This document shows positions 51,303 to 64,000 of a DNA stretch of 64,000 nucleotides, piece after piece. The stretch comes from Burkholderia anthina. GTDB taxonomy: Bacteria; Pseudomonadota; Gammaproteobacteria; Burkholderiales; Burkholderiaceae. Position 1 is the first letter of the stretch. Each line of letters starts with the position of its first letter. Both the position numbers and the translations under genes were made by a program. Location of the stretch: positions 186,001 through 250,000 of the forward strand of contig NZ_CABVLY010000007.1 in the NCBI RefSeq assembly GCF_902498995.1, in the 5' to 3' direction. The notes under the pieces are model-generated. The model saw only the letters and a program-made list of their open reading frames with translations. It had not been told where the DNA came from and ran no database searches.

Positions 51303-51336
51303 CTTGCCTCGCTCGTCGAGGCAAGGGCTTTTTTTT
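51299..51336 (+). terminator. Intrinsic terminator (attenuator) before amiE
   Basis: AGCCCTTGCCTC (51299-51310) pairs perfectly with GAGGCAAGGGCT (51318-51329) across a 7-nt loop, followed by a run of eight T (51329-51336). It lies 44 bp upstream of the amiE start, so it must be read through for the operon to be expressed. This is the attenuator controlled by the ANTAR element immediately upstream. Confidence 0.85.
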
Positions 51337-51379
51337 GTCCTTCGAAAACGTACTTCCTCAACCGAATCAGGAGCACACC

Positions 51380-52417
51380 ATGCGTCATGGCGATATTTCC
51401 AGCAGCAACGACGCCGTCGGCGTCGCCGTCGTCCAGTACAAGATGCCGCGCCTGCACACGCGCGCCGAGGTCATCGCAAACGCACGCGAGATCGCCGAGC
51501 GCGTGGTCGGCATCAAGCGCGGCCTGCCCGGCATGGACCTCATCGTGTTCCCCGAGTATTCGACGCACGGGATCATGTACGACGCGAAGGAGATGTACGA
51601 CACGGCGTCGACCGTGCCCGGCGAGGAAACCGACATCTTCGCGGCCGCGTGCCGCAAGGCGAACGTGTGGGGCGTGTTCTCGCTGACCGGCGAGCGTCAC
51701 GAGGAGCATCCGGACAAGGCCCCGTACAACACGCTCGTGCTGATCAACAACCAGGGCGAGATCGTGCAGAAGTACCGCAAGATCATGCCGTGGGTGCCGG
51801 TCGAAGGCTGGTATCCGGGCAACTGCACGTACGTCGCCGACGGCCCGAAGGGGCTCAAGATCAGCCTGATCATCTGCGACGACGGCAACTACCCGGAAAT
51901 CTGGCGCGACTGCGCAATGCGTGGCGCCGAGCTGGTCGTGCGCTGCCAGGGCTACATGTACCCGGCGAAGGATCAGCAGGTGCTGGTGTCGAAAGCGATG
52001 GCGTTCATGAACAACTGCTACGTCGCGGTCGCGAACGCGTCGGGCTTCGACGGCGTGTATTCGTATTTCGGCCACTCGGCGATCGTCGGCTTCGACGGCC
52101 GCACGCTCGGCGAATGCGGCGAAGAGGAAAACGGCGTGCAGTACGCGGAGCTGTCGGTGAGCCTGATCCGCGACGCGCGCCGCAACATGCAGTCGCAGAA
52201 CCACCTGTACAAGCTGCTGCATCGCGGCTACACCGGCAAGATCGGTTCCGGCGAATCGCCGAACGGCGTCGCGCAATGCCCGTTCGAGTTTTACGCGAAC
52301 TGGGTGAACGACCCGGACGGCACGCGCCAGGCCGTCGAACGCCTCACGCGCGCGACGCCCGGCACGCCGGAATGCCCGATCGAGGGCATCCCGGCCGAAG
52401 CGCCCGCGCACCGCTGA
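51380..52417 (+). CDS. amiE: Aliphatic amidase
   Basis: A 345-aa nitrilase-superfamily amidase. The catalytic residues Glu59 (FPEYSTHG), Lys134 ([17 protein letters not shown]) and Cys166 ([12 protein letters not shown]) fall at exactly the numbers of Pseudomonas aeruginosa AmiE. It hydrolyses short aliphatic amides such as acetamide to acid and ammonia. The ATG at 51380 follows GGAG by 6 bp. It is the first gene of the operon and directly follows the attenuator. Confidence 0.96.
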   Translation: MRHGDISSSNDAVGVAVVQYKMPRLHTRAEVIANAREIAERVVGIKRGLPGMDLIVFPEYSTHGIMYDAKEMYDTASTVPGEETDIFAAACRKANVWGVFSLTGERHEEHPDKAPYNTLVLINNQGEIVQKYRKIMPWVPVEGWYPGNCTYVADGPKGLKISLIICDDGNYPEIWRDCAMRGAELVVRCQGYMYPAKDQQVLVSKAMAFMNNCYVAVANASGFDGVYSYFGHSAIVGFDGRTLGECGEEENGVQYAELSVSLIRDARRNMQSQNHLYKLLHRGYTGKIGSGESPNGVAQCPFEFYANWVNDPDGTRQAVERLTRATPGTPECPIEGIPAEAPAHR

Positions 52418-52487
52418 GCACGCAGCCCCTGCCCGGCCGTTCGCGTCATGCGCGCGAACGGCTCCGCCTCATTCTGGAGCCCTCATC

Positions 52488-52969
52488 ATGCTCGGTGTCG
52501 CTCTCTTTTTCATCGGCGCGGTGCTGGTCGTCAACGGCGTCGCGCTCACCGGCCGCATCGAACCGCGCGATGCGGCCGGCCTGAACCTGCTCGTCGGGCT
52601 GCTCGCGCTGCTGATCAACCTCGCCGGCCTCGTGCAGGCATCCGCGCCGCCGCAGTATTTCTCGAGCGCGGGCGGCCTGCTGTTCGCGTTCACGTACCTG
52701 TATCTCGCCGCCGTCCAGTGGCGCGGGCTGCAAGGCGCGGGCCTCGGCTGGTATTGCCTGTTCGTCGCGATCAGCGCGCTCGTCTATGCAGGCACGTCGC
52801 ACGACCTGCGTTTCGGTGCGATGTGGCTGCTGTGGTCGAGCCTGTGGTTCCTGTTCTTCGTCGCGCTGGGGCTGAAGCGCCGCGTGCGTTTCCTGCCCGG
52901 CTACACGATCGCGATCGGCGTCGGCACGTGCTGGCTGCCCGGGATGCTGATGATGACGGGGAGGTGGTG

Positions 52970-52970
<1 letters not shown>
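52488..52970 (+). CDS. amiS: AmiS/UreI-family amide channel
   Basis: A 160-aa integral membrane protein with six hydrophobic segments, starting LGVALFFIGAVLVVNGVAL. It belongs to the AmiS/UreI family of urea/amide channels and would admit short-chain amides. It lies 70 bp after amiE; in P. aeruginosa amiS is the last gene of the operon, so the order differs here. The ATG at 52488 follows GGAG. Confidence 0.9.
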
Positions 52971-53799
<829 letters not shown>

Positions 53800-53803
<4 letters not shown>

Positions 53804-55368
53804 GCGCCGACATGAACGCGCTGCAGCTCGCCCGCTTCCTGCACGGCATGACCGCGCGCGAAACCGGCGTGCAGCTCGACGATGCCGCGCCGCGCGCGAC
53901 GCTCGGCCACGCGACGCTGCGCGTGCCGCGCACGTTGCCGCCCGATGCGCGTGTCGCCGCGGCGGCACACGCCCTCGCGCACTGGCGGCACTCTCCGTCC
54001 GGCGAACCGGCCGGCACGCTCACGCCGATCGGCATCGCGATCGCCGGCCTGATCGAGGATGCACGCGTCGAAACGCTGCTCGCCCGCGAATGGCCGGGGC
54101 TCGCGACCTTCTGGGCGCCGGCGTTCGCGCCGATCGACCGCGAAGGGCTCACGTTCGGCCGCCTGTGCGCGCGACTCGCGAAGGCGTTGTTCGATCGTTC
54201 GTATCGCGACGGCAATCCGTGGGTCGACACCGGCGTGCAACTGTTCGACGCGCTGCGCGACCGGCTCGACGACTACCGCGCATGTCGCACGATCGCGTCG
54301 CGGCTCGCGAACGATCTCGGCCAGATGCGCGTGCGCTTCGAACCGGACGACGGCACATGGCTGCGCTATCGCGACGACAACGCGTGGCTGTGGACGCAGC
54401 CGGCCGCCGCGTCCGAGCGTGCGGGCAGCGAAGGCGTCGACACGTCGGCCGCCACCGGCGGCCACGCCGACGCGCCGGACGACACACCGGCACCGCCCGC
54501 CGATGCACCGCGCTATCCCGAGTGGAATTGCCACACGCGGCGCGAACGGCGCGACTGGGCGACGATCGTCGAACGCGCGCCGCCCACGTCCGCGCCATCG
54601 CCGTCGCTCGCCGCGCGGGTGGACGCGGACCGGCGCACCGCCCGGCACATGCGCCCGGCACGCGCGGCGGAATTGCTGCGACGCGTCGGGCGCCAGCTCG
54701 ACGGCGACGCGCTCGACGTCGATGCGGCGATCGCCGCCCGCATCGCGCGACACGCGGGGCATGCGCCCGATCCGCGCATATTCCGTCGCCGCGTCCCGCA
54801 CGACGCGTGCGGGCCCGTCCTGATCCTGCTCGACCTGTCCGCGTCGACCGCCGCGCACGTGGCCGCGCTCGAGAAGCGCGCGGCCTTCGTGCTCGGCGAC
54901 CTGTTCGATCGGCAGCGGCGGCGCTGGGCCGTGCACGGCTACACGTCGGACGGCCGGCACCGCGTGTACTACGCGCGCTTCAAGGATTTCGACGACGCGT
55001 TCGACGCGCCCCGCCGCACGGCGCTGCTCGCGGCCGACGCCGGGATGAGCACGCGCACCGGCGCCGCGCTGCGCCACGCGCTTGCGCTGCTGCGTCGCGA
55101 GACCGGGTCCGTGCGCGCCGCCGTGCTGATGATCGGCGACGGCGAGGCCGCCGACATCGACGTGTTCGATCCGCGCTATCTCGTCGAGGATGCACGCCAT
55201 GCGGCGCGCCACGGCCGGCAGCATGGCGTCGCGATCGCGGGTTTGTCGTTCGGCGCGCCGCCCGGCTTGTCTACAATACTTGGCGTCGGCCCGAGCTGCG
55301 TTCACGCGGCGAACGGCGACGCCCTGCCGGCCGTCGTCGCACAGGCGGCCGGGCGGCTGACCGCCTGA
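53800..55368 (+). CDS. VWA-domain protein (CbbO/NorD-like), MoxR partner
   Basis: A 522-aa soluble protein. The C-terminal von Willebrand A domain (about 330-520) has the metal-ion site VLILLDLSASTAAH (DxSxS). The N-terminal part is helical, with a Pro/Ala/Asp-rich linker near 215-245 (TSAATGGHADAPDDTPAPPA). It overlaps the ATPase gene by 4 bp (ATGA), typical of CbbQ-CbbO and NorQ-NorD pairs, in which it acts as adaptor to the client enzyme. The start at 53800 is chosen for this overlap; ATG 53812 is an alternative. Confidence 0.85.
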
Positions 55369-55400
55369 CGGCCCTACCCGGAAGAGACAGGAAAGACCGA

Positions 55401-56543
55401 ATGAACAGTGTGAAGGTTGGCGTTTTGTTCTCGCAGAGCGGATTCACGTCGCGCCTCGGCCAGAGCCAGTTGCGCGGCACGCTGCAGGCGATCGCCGAGA
55501 TCAACGAAGCCGGCGGCGCGAACGGCTGCGAGATCGTGCCGGTCGTGCGCGACGCGTGCTCGGACCCGGCCGTCTACGCGCGTCTTGCCGAAGACCTGAT
55601 CGCCACCGAGCGCGTGAACGTGCTGTTCGGCGCGTACATGTCGAGCAGCCGCAAGGCGCTGATTCCGATCGTCGAGAAGTGGAACAAGCTGCTGTTCTAC
55701 CCGACGCTGTACGAAGGCTTCGAATTCTCGCCGAACGTGATCTACACGGGCGCCGCGCCGAACCAGAACAGCGTGCAGCTCGCCGCGTTCATGACCGCGC
55801 AGTTCGGCGCGCGCGTGTACCTCGTCGGGTCCGACTACATCTACCCGTACGAGTCGAACCGCATCATGATCGACCTCGTCACGCAGCATCCGGAAGGCCA
55901 GATCCTCGGCGAGGTCTACATGCCGCTCGTCACGTCCGAGCAGAATTTCGCGGCGGTGGTGGCCGACATCCGCGCGAAGGCGCCCGACTTCGTGTTCAGC
56001 ACGCTGGTCGGCGACAGCACGGCCGCGTTCTACCGCGCGTATGCGCAAGCCGGGCTCGACGCACGCAAGATGCCGATCGCGAGCCTGACGACGTCCGAGA
56101 TCGAGCTCGGCCAGATGGGCGCGGCCGCGGCCGGCCACTACACGTCGTCGCCCTATTTCCAGACCGTCGACTCGGACGTGAACCGGCGCTGCATCGCGCA
56201 ATTGAAGGCGCGCTTCGGCGACGACGCGAACGCGTCCGCGCCATGGGAAGCCGCGTATTTCCAGGTGCACCTGTTCGCGAACGCGCTCGCGCGCGCCGGC
56301 ACCGACCAGCGCGACCGGCTCGTCGAGCATCTCGCCGAATCGGAATTCGACGCGCCGCAGGGCCGCGTGAAGATCGACCGGCTCACGCAGCACACGTGCC
56401 TGTATCCGCGCATCGGCTGCGCGACGGCGGACGGCAATTTCACGATCGTGCGCGAAGCGACGCGCCGCGTGCATCCCGATCCGTATCTCGTCACGCATTC
56501 GCTCGGCGATCGCGTGCATACGCCCGACGAACTGAAGGCATAG
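55401..56543 (+). CDS. amiC: Amide-sensing negative regulator
   Basis: A 380-aa type I periplasmic-binding-protein fold without a signal peptide, starting NSVKVGVLFSQSGFTSRLG. Key stretches include FGAYMSSSRKALIPIVEKWN, YPTLYEGFEFSPNVIYTG and LVGSDYIYPYESNR, as in AmiC of P. aeruginosa (385 aa). It stays in the cytoplasm, binds AmiR and releases it when a short amide is bound. It is 32 bp after the VWA gene and 6 bp before amiR. Confidence 0.94.
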   Translation: MNSVKVGVLFSQSGFTSRLGQSQLRGTLQAIAEINEAGGANGCEIVPVVRDACSDPAVYARLAEDLIATERVNVLFGAYMSSSRKALIPIVEKWNKLLFYPTLYEGFEFSPNVIYTGAAPNQNSVQLAAFMTAQFGARVYLVGSDYIYPYESNRIMIDLVTQHPEGQILGEVYMPLVTSEQNFAAVVADIRAKAPDFVFSTLVGDSTAAFYRAYAQAGLDARKMPIASLTTSEIELGQMGAAAAGHYTSSPYFQTVDSDVNRRCIAQLKARFGDDANASAPWEAAYFQVHLFANALARAGTDQRDRLVEHLAESEFDAPQGRVKIDRLTQHTCLYPRIGCATADGNFTIVREATRRVHPDPYLVTHSLGDRVHTPDELKA

Positions 56544-56549
56544 CCGACG

Positions 56550-57161
56550 ATGCGCGCCCGCACCCCGATCCGCTCGACGCCGCGCCTGCTCGCCGAACTC
56601 CGTTCGCTTCGCGTGATGGTGTACTACCCGGACGACGACAACGGCCTGCTGATCGTCGAGCAACTGTCGCGCATCGGCTGCCCGAGCGAGCAGCGCTGGC
56701 CGCCGCCCGCCGAGTTGCCGGAGAGCGTCGATCTCGTGATTCTCGCGGTGCGGCCCGATCTGCTGCATCTGTCGATCCCGTGGCTCGAGGACGATGCGCG
56801 GCCGCCGGTGATCGCCGTCACGACCTATGAAAGCCCGACCATCCTCGAACTGATGCTGCGCATCGACGCGCAAAGCGCGGTGACGACGCCCGTGCGCTCG
56901 TTCGGGCTGTTGAGCGCGATGGCGCTCGCGTGTCACCAGAGCCGCCGGCACGACGAATACCGGCGCCGCATCGCGCAGCTCGAACAGCGCGTGATATCCG
57001 CGCGCACGCTGCAGGAAGCGAAGACGTTGCTGATGCAGCACAACGGCATCGGCGAGGAAGAGGCGTATCAGCAGATCCGCTCGCAGGCGATGGAGCGGCG
57101 CATCTCGATCAACCAGCTCGCCGAACAAATCGTGCAGGCGCACGCGCTGCTGAAGCGGTGA
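56550..57161 (+). CDS. amiR: ANTAR-domain antiterminator
   Basis: A 203-aa protein with a pseudo-receiver domain (about 20-130), a coiled coil (QSRRHDEYRRRIAQLEQRV) and a C-terminal ANTAR RNA-binding domain (ARTLQEAKTLLMQHNGIGEE, then AYQQIRSQAMERRISINQLA). It binds the two-hexaloop element in the amiE leader and prevents the terminator at 51299-51336 from forming. AmiC sequesters it in the absence of amide. It is the last gene of the operon. Confidence 0.94.
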   Translation: MRARTPIRSTPRLLAELRSLRVMVYYPDDDNGLLIVEQLSRIGCPSEQRWPPPAELPESVDLVILAVRPDLLHLSIPWLEDDARPPVIAVTTYESPTILELMLRIDAQSAVTTPVRSFGLLSAMALACHQSRRHDEYRRRIAQLEQRVISARTLQEAKTLLMQHNGIGEEEAYQQIRSQAMERRISINQLAEQIVQAHALLKR

Positions 57162-57192
57162 CGCATGCGCGAACGCCGTGCGTCACCGTACG

Positions 57193-57419
57193 TCAGTCGG
57201 GCGGCGGCAGCACGACCGTATCCTCGGGGCCGGGCACGCGCCCGTCCTGCGCACGCAGCTCCCGTTTCCTGACGGGCAACCAGCCGGTCTTGCGGTCGAC
57301 GAAACGCACGTGCGTCTCGTCCGGGTTCCGGATGCACTGCGTCGACGAAGACCCCGCGCGACGGCAAGGCCGTCCTGTGCCTGCATGGCGAACCCGCGCG
57401 GGGTGATCTGTTTCGTCAT
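57193..57419 (-). pseudogene. Small gene possibly split by a frameshift
   Basis: On the minus strand an ATG at 57419 begins MTKQITPRGFAMQAQDGLAV with good Burkholderia codon usage up to about 57350. The coding pattern then continues in another frame as TQCIRNPDETHVRFVDRKTG and onward, ending in TVVLPPPD at a TGA (57193). Joined, these give a compact polar protein of about 75 residues. The break is near 57345-57355, where a one-base insertion (or two-base deletion) would restore the frame. No ribosome site is obvious. It may be a real pseudogene, a sequencing error or a chance pattern. I recognise no domain. No other gene is apparent in 57162-57688. Confidence 0.4.
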
Positions 57420-57688
57420 CTGATCGGCGCATCGCGCCCGATCACACGGGATTCGGCAAAAGCGCAACACGGCAGGAATGCAACTACTGGTTGCAGAACC
57501 CGATCGACAACCGCGACCGTTTCGTCGTCGCGCTCGACCTCGATCGCGTGACGCATCGCGATGCACGGCTTCACCGGCCCGGGCGAGCGGCACGGTACAT
57601 TCCACGGCCGGGCGAACACCCGGCCGCGAAACCACATGCGAACCGCATGCGCGGCCGCTTTCGCGAACGCGCATGCGTCACGCCGACG

Positions 57689-59410
<1,722 letters not shown>

Positions 59411-59806
59411 TGCATGTCCCCCATATGGATCTCCTTCAGGCAGGAAAGGCACCTGATCCGCTTATGGCCGCTGGCGCGCCGGCGGCCACGTGCGGTTTCG
59501 TAGTATAGGGGGACAAAAAGGGTCGAACACGCGGTGCGCGACGAAAGCGCGCAAATTGTGCGCGGCCCCACATGCCGACGGTAAAAACCGCCACACGGGC
59601 CGGTCGAAATTTCATGCGTCGCGCGCGATCGCGCAATGCACAAAAACCGAAAGTTGCGTCGCGCGCGCACGGCGCGCGTCGCACGTAAAAAAACCTGCGA
59701 TCGAGCGCCCGCAGTACACGCGTATCTGCGAAGATAGCGCCCCGATTTCGCGCCGCATCATTCGTTGCGTGCACGCGCCGCTTCACGTTTTCTCGTCTCG
59801 CTTCGT
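59411..59806. other. Divergent promoter region of ggt and the YdjM-like gene
   Basis: No coding sequence is convincing in this 396-bp stretch. It contains A+T-rich patches (GTAGTATAGGGGGAC near 59500 and TAAAAAAACC near 59690) suitable for promoters in each direction. I see no clear paired -35/-10 with standard spacing. Confidence 0.4.
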
Positions 59807-60331
59807 ATGGCTTCACACAATGCACATCATGCGACCGGCGTCGCAGCCGGCGTCGCCGCCGCCGTCCTCGTCGCACAAACCGGCGCGACGGGCCTCTGGC
59901 ACACCGGCATGCTCGCCGCATTCGCGGCAGGCGTCGCGGGCGGCACCGCGCCCGACTGGCTCGAACTCGCATGGTGGTCACGCAAGCGACGCTTGTGGAT
60001 CACGCACCGCACCGTCACGCACTGGGGCATCGGCTGGATCGCGCTGCTCGCGCTCGGATGGCACGGGCTCACCCATCATCCGTATCCGCTGTGGGCCGCA
60101 CCGCTGTTCGGCTTCGCATGCGGCGGCGTGATGCACCTGCTCGCCGACTGGCCGAATCCGCTCGGCGTGCCGTGGATCTGGCGGCGTCATTCGCTCAACC
60201 TGTGGAACAGCGGCCATTGCGACCTGATCGTGGTGGCTACCGCATGGGGCGGCACGCTGTGGCTCGCGCAATCGCTGTGCACGCGCGCACCGCTGCTCGA
60301 ATCCTGGCTCGGCTGGCTGCATCGCGTGTAG
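59807..60331 (+). CDS. YdjM-like membrane-bound metal-dependent hydrolase
   Basis: A 174-aa membrane protein with about four hydrophobic segments and a pattern of conserved His/Asp: [34 protein letters not shown] and [18 protein letters not shown]. These define the YdjM (LexA-regulated, DUF457) family of inner-membrane proteins thought to be metal-dependent hydrolases. The ATG at 59807 gives the family N-terminus; a GTG at 59765 is open. The substrate is unknown. Confidence 0.82.
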   Translation: MASHNAHHATGVAAGVAAAVLVAQTGATGLWHTGMLAAFAAGVAGGTAPDWLELAWWSRKRRLWITHRTVTHWGIGWIALLALGWHGLTHHPYPLWAAPLFGFACGGVMHLLADWPNPLGVPWIWRRHSLNLWNSGHCDLIVVATAWGGTLWLAQSLCTRAPLLESWLGWLHRV

Positions 60332-60656
60332 TCGTGCGAAGGGCGCGCGATATCGCGTGATGTTGCGCAGCGAACCGCTCGCTTCCGTCGCGACGCGCGT
60401 TGCCGACCGCTTCTTCGACGGCTTCTTCCCCCCCCCTCCGTCTGAACCGGCACCCGCGATTCGCGGGCGCCGTGCCCGCGCACGCCTATTGAAACGCCGG
60501 CGTCGCGCCTCATCTTCATCCGTATCGACGAGACGACGCACGCACTCACGCCGCGCCCGAGGCCCGGCACGCACGCGCGTCGTCTGGCACACTGACGATT
60601 CGCGCGCGGTCGCCCGCGCGCTCGCCCCCCCGCTCGCACCCCATTTCAACGCTCCG
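60332..60656. other. Gene-free spacer before the helicase gene
   Basis: This 325-bp stretch holds no convincing gene. It contains a run of nine C (60428-60436) followed by a GC-rich segment. The helicase start has no strong ribosome site. Confidence 0.4.
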
Positions 60657-63600
60657 ATGGACGTCACCGCCACCCGCCCCGCCGCCAGCGCACTCGACGT
60701 GTTCCACCCGGCCGTCGCCGCGTGGTTCCGCCGCACGTTCGCCGCACCGACCGGTGCGCAAGCGCTCGCGTGGCCGCACGTCAAGGCCGGCCGCTCGACG
60801 CTCGTCGCCGCGCCGACCGGCTCCGGCAAGACGCTCACCGCCTTCCTGTGCGCGCTCGACGATCTCGTGCGCGATGCGCTCGCGCACGACGGCGCGCTGC
60901 CCGACACGACGCTCATCGTGTACGTGTCGCCGCTGAAGGCGTTGTCGAACGACATCCACGTGAACCTCGACGCGCCGCTCGCCGGCATCGCCGAATCGCT
61001 CGCGCAACTCGGCCTGCCGGTGCCGGCGATCCGCACCGCCGTGCGCACCGGCGACACCACGCAGGCCGAACGTGCGGCGCTGCGCAAGCGCGCGCCGCAC
61101 ATTCTCGTGACGACGCCCGAGTCGCTGTACGTGCTGCTGTCGTCGACATCGGGGCGGCAAATGCTGTCAGGCGTGCGCTCGGTCATCGTCGACGAAATCC
61201 ACGCGCTCGCATCGTCCAAGCGCGGCAGCCATCTCGCGCTGTCGCTCGAACGTCTCGACGCGCTGACCGGCAGTCCGCTGCCGCGCATCGGGCTGTCGGC
61301 CACGCAAAAGCCGATCGACGCGGTCGCACGCTTCCTCGTCGGCGGCCCGGCCGGCGCGCCGCGCGACTGCACGATCGTCGACACCGGTCACACACGCGAA
61401 CGCGACCTCGCGCTCGAACTGCCGAACGTGCCGCTCGAACCGGTGATGGCAACCGACGTGTGGGAACAGGTGTACGACCGGATCGCCGCGCTCGCGGCCG
61501 CGCATCGCACGACGCTCGTGTTCGTCAACACGCGGCGCACCGCGGAGCGCATGGCGCGCCATCTCGCCGACCGCCTCGGCAAGGACGCGATCGCCGCGCA
61601 CCACGGCAGTCTCGCGAAGGAACACCGCTTCGAAGCGGAACAGCGGTTGAAGCGCGGCGAACTGAAGCTGCTCGTCGCGACCGCGTCGCTCGAACTCGGC
61701 ATCGACATCGGCGACGTCGATCTCGTCTGCCAGGTCGGTTCGCCGCGCGGCATCGCGCCGTTCCTGCAGCGCGTCGGCCGCTCCGGCCACCATGTCGGCG
61801 GCGTGCCGAAGGGACGCCTCTTCCCGCTGTCGCGCGACGAGCTCGTCGAATGCGCGGCGCTGCTCGACTGCGTGCAACGTGGCGAACTCGATGCGTTGCG
61901 GATTCCGGAAGCGCCGCTCGACGTGCTCGCGCAGCAGATCGTCGCCGAAGTCGCGTGCGCGGAATGGCAGGAAGACGCGCTGTACGCGAGCTTCACGCGT
62001 GCGGCGCCGTATGCGCATCTGCCGCGCGAACGCTTCGACGACGTGATGAAGATGCTCGCCGAAGGCTTCACGAGCCGCCGCGGCGTGCGCGGCGCGTATC
62101 TGCATCGCGACGTGGTCGGCGGCACGGTGCGCGGGCGCCGCAACGCGATGATGACCGCGACGACGTCCGGCGGCACGATCCCCGACATGGCCGACTACGC
62201 GGTGCTGCTCGAACCGCAAGGCCTTCAGGTCGGCACCGTCAACGAGGATTTCGCGATCGAGAGCCTGGCCGGCGACGTGTTCCAGCTCGGCAACCAGTCA
62301 TACCGGATCATCCGCGTCGAGACGGGCCGCGTGCGTGTCGAGGACGCGCAGGGCCAGTCGCCGAGCATCCCGTTCTGGCTCGGCGAGGCGCCCGGGCGCA
62401 GCGACGAGCTGTCGGCGGCCGTCGGCCGGTTGCGCGCACGGCTCGACGGGCTGTTCGCCGAAGGCGACCGGCTGGCGCATGCCGGTGCGCGCAAGCATGC
62501 GGGCGGCGACGAAAATGGCAACGGCCACGCCCCCGGAAAACCGGGAACCCGCCGCAACGAAAAAAAACGCGCGGATGCCGGCACGAGCACCGCCGCCTCG
62601 CAACGCGATGCCAGCGTCCCCGCCACCGCAACCGGCGTCGCCGAAAGCCGTCTCGCGCCGGCGCTGCGCTGGCTCGCCGATGATCTGCACCTGTCGCCGG
62701 ACGCGGCACGCCAGATCGCCGACTACCTCGCGCGCACGCGCGCGGCGCTCGGCGCGCTGCCGACGCAGGACACGCTCGTGATGGAGCGCTTCTTCGACGA
62801 ATCGGGCGGCATGCAGCTGGTGATCCACTCGCCGTTCGGCAGCCGCATCAACCGCGCATGGGGGCTCGCGCTACGCAAGCGCTTCTGCCGCAGTTTCAAC
62901 TTCGAGCTGCAGGCGGCCGCGACCGACGACGCGATCATTCTGTCGCTGTCGCTCGCGCACAGCTTCGCGCTCGACGAAGTGTGGCGCTACCTGCGCTCGG
63001 CCAGCGCCGAGCACGTGCTGATCCAGGCGCTGCTCGACGCGCCGCTGTTCGGCGTGCGCTGGCGCTGGAACGCGACGACCGCGCTCGCGCTGCCGCGCTT
63101 CACCGGCGGCCGGCGCACCGCGCCGCAACTGCAGCGGATGAAGAGCGAGGATCTGCTCGCGACCGTGTTCCCGGATCAGGTTGCGTGCCTCGAGAACGTC
63201 GTCGGCGAACGCGAGATACCGCACCACCCGCTCGTCGACCAGACGCTCGACGATTGCCTGCACGACGCGATGGATACCGACGGCTGGCTCGCGCTGCTGC
63301 GCCGGATCGAAAACGGCGCGATCGAGCTGGTCGCGCGCGACCTGCCCGCGCCGTCGCCGCTCGCCGCCGAAATCCTGAACGCGAAACCGTACGCGTTCCT
63401 CGACGACGCGCCGCTCGAAGAGCGCCGCACGCAGGCCGTGCAGTCGCGCCGCTGGAGCGACCCGGAATCGGCCGACGATCTCGGCGCGCTCGACGCCGAC
63501 GCGATCGACGCGGTGCGCGACGAAGCGTGGCCGCTCGTGCGCGACGCCGACGAAATGCACGACGCGCTGCTCACGCTCGCCTGCGTCGCCGATCACGAAG

Positions 63601-64000
63601 CGCGCGCACACGAAGGCTGGCCCGAGCGCCTCGCGGAACTGGCCGAACGCCGCCGCGCGACGCAACTCGTCACGCCGGACGGCGCGGCGCTGTGGGTGCC
63701 GGTCGAACGGCTGGTTTGCCTGCGCGCGCTGCATCCCGAAGCACGCCCGGCGCCCGCGCTGAAAGTGCCGGCCGCCTGCGCGCAGCCGTGGGAAGCCGAT
63801 GCCGCGCTCGTCGACGTGATCCGCGCGCGGCTGACCGGCTTCGGCCCGCTCGCGCTCGATGCGATCGCGCAGCCGCTCGGCCTGCCGCCTTCCGCGATCG
63901 CAACCGCGCTCGCGGCGCTCGAACGCGAAGGCTACGTGATGCGCGGCCGCTTCACGCCGGGCACAACCGGCGACGAATGGTGCGAACGCCACCTGCTCGC
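60657..64000 (+). CDS. lhr: Lhr-type ATP-dependent DNA helicase (3' end beyond the window)
   Basis: The frame from ATG 60657 stays open to the window end (1,114 codons), so the C-terminus is missing. Helicase motifs are complete: Walker [10 protein letters not shown] (51-59), DEIH in [45 protein letters not shown] and QRVGRSGHH. The DEAD/DEAH Lhr domain is followed by a linker (about 615-655) that is Lys/Arg/Gly-rich ([15 protein letters not shown]) and includes an A8 tract. The Lhr-specific winged-helix and beta-barrel region begins beyond it. Lhr is a 3'-5' helicase linked to DNA repair. Bacterial Lhr-Core plus C-terminal domain proteins are about 1,400-1,500 aa. Confidence 0.92.
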   Translation, partial: MDVTATRPAASALDVFHPAVAAWFRRTFAAPTGAQALAWPHVKAGRSTLVAAPTGSGKTLTAFLCALDDLVRDALAHDGALPDTTLIVYVSPLKALSNDIHVNLDAPLAGIAESLAQLGLPVPAIRTAVRTGDTTQAERAALRKRAPHILVTTPESLYVLLSSTSGRQMLSGVRSVIVDEIHALASSKRGSHLALSLERLDALTGSPLPRIGLSATQKPIDAVARFLVGGPAGAPRDCTIVDTGHTRERDLALELPNVPLEPVMATDVWEQVYDRIAALAAAHRTTLVFVNTRRTAERMARHLADRLGKDAIAAHHGSLAKEHRFEAEQRLKRGELKLLVATASLELGIDIGDVDLVCQVGSPRGIAPFLQRVGRSGHHVGGVPKGRLFPLSRDELVECAALLDCVQRGELDALRIPEAPLDVLAQQIVAEVACAEWQEDALYASFTRAAPYAHLPRERFDDVMKMLAEGFTSRRGVRGAYLHRDVVGGTVRGRRNAMMTATTSGGTIPDMADYAVLLEPQGLQVGTVNEDFAIESLAGDVFQLGNQSYRIIRVETGRVRVEDAQGQSPSIPFWLGEAPGRSDELSAAVGRLRARLDGLFAEGDRLAHAGARKHAGGDENGNGHAPGKPGTRRNEKKRADAGTSTAASQRDASVPATATGVAESRLAPALRWLADDLHLSPDAARQIADYLARTRAALGALPTQDTLVMERFFDESGGMQLVIHSPFGSRINRAWGLALRKRFCRSFNFELQAAATDDAIILSLSLAHSFALDEVWRYLRSASAEHVLIQALLDAPLFGVRWRWNATTALALPRFTGGRRTAPQLQRMKSEDLLATVFPDQVACLENVVGEREIPHHPLVDQTLDDCLHDAMDTDGWLALLRRIENGAIELVARDLPAPSPLAAEILNAKPYAFLDDAPLEERRTQAVQSRRWSDPESADDLGALDADAIDAVRDEAWPLVRDADEMHDALLTLACVADHEARAHEGWPERLAELAERRRATQLVTPDGAALWVPVERLVCLRALHPEARPAPALKVPAACAQPWEADAALVDVIRARLTGFGPLALDAIAQPLGLPPSAIATALAALEREGYVMRGRFTPGTTGDEWCERHLL

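Larger units (their letters stand above)
50273..51379. other. 1.1-kb gene-free region upstream of the amidase operon
   Basis: No convincing gene. The part from 50273 to about 50740 is GC-rich and contains the ppk2 promoter region. From about 50755 to 51010 the DNA is noticeably A+T-richer (GAAAATTTTCACCG and similar), consistent with regulatory DNA. The last 120 bp form the amidase leader with an ANTAR target and terminator. Short open frames here lack ribosome sites and coding bias. Confidence 0.5.

Noticed and set aside
60428-60436. C9 homopolymer before the lhr gene as a phase-variation tract
   Set aside because: It lies outside any supported coding sequence and promoter, so a switching role cannot be supported.

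Overview
The window is high-GC (roughly two-thirds G+C), densely coding and free of insertion sequences, tRNAs, rRNAs and CRISPR arrays. Codon usage, gene content and gene order point to a Burkholderia cepacia-complex organism, most likely its second chromosome. From memory, the first 26 kb matches the Burkholderia cenocepacia locus holding the c-di-GMP effectors BerA (Crp/Fnr family) and BerB (sigma-54 activator) and the Bep exopolysaccharide genes (Bcam1330-1349 region); this was not checked by a search.

Region 1 (1-8.5 kb): berA; a translationally coupled operon of carrier protein, acyl-CoA dehydrogenase-like protein, amino acid:[carrier protein] ligase, DUF1839 protein and family 2 glycosidase; then berB on the other strand. 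Region 2 (8.5-26.4 kb): a Wzx/Wzy-type exopolysaccharide cluster in several divergent units: glycosyltransferase, GNAT protein plus manC, parallel beta-helix protein, second glycosyltransferase, a wza-wzc-wzy-acyltransferase unit, a small secreted protein, a double alpha/beta hydrolase and a Wzx flippase. A 17-bp box followed 18-20 bp later by a -10-like hexamer lies upstream of nearly every unit, including the aminoacyl-carrier operon. Three divergent intergenic regions carry the box back-to-back in both directions. This unites regions 1 and 2 into one apparent regulon. A secreted family 3 glycosidase follows (26.9-29.1 kb).

Region 3 (29.2-48.2 kb): an aryl-polyene/xanthomonadin-type pigment cluster, nearly all on the minus strand with 1-17 bp overlaps between most genes. 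It has two carrier proteins, three complete ketosynthases and a degenerate one, a ketoreductase, dehydratases (one fused to an AMP ligase), a MIO-type aromatic amino acid ammonia-lyase, a thioesterase, a glycosyltransferase-acyltransferase fusion, a PlsC-type acyltransferase, an MMPL exporter, a LolA-like carrier, two related envelope proteins, an FAD oxidoreductase and a methyltransferase.

Region 4 (48.6-57.2 kb): a YigZ-family protein, a PPK2 polyphosphate kinase, and an aliphatic amidase operon amiE-amiS-(MoxR ATPase)-(VWA protein)-amiC-amiR. The amiE leader has a two-hexaloop ANTAR target merging into an intrinsic terminator, which fits AmiR antitermination. Region 5 (57.2-64 kb): a possibly frameshifted small gene, gamma-glutamyltransferase, a YdjM-like membrane protein, and an Lhr helicase cut by the window end.
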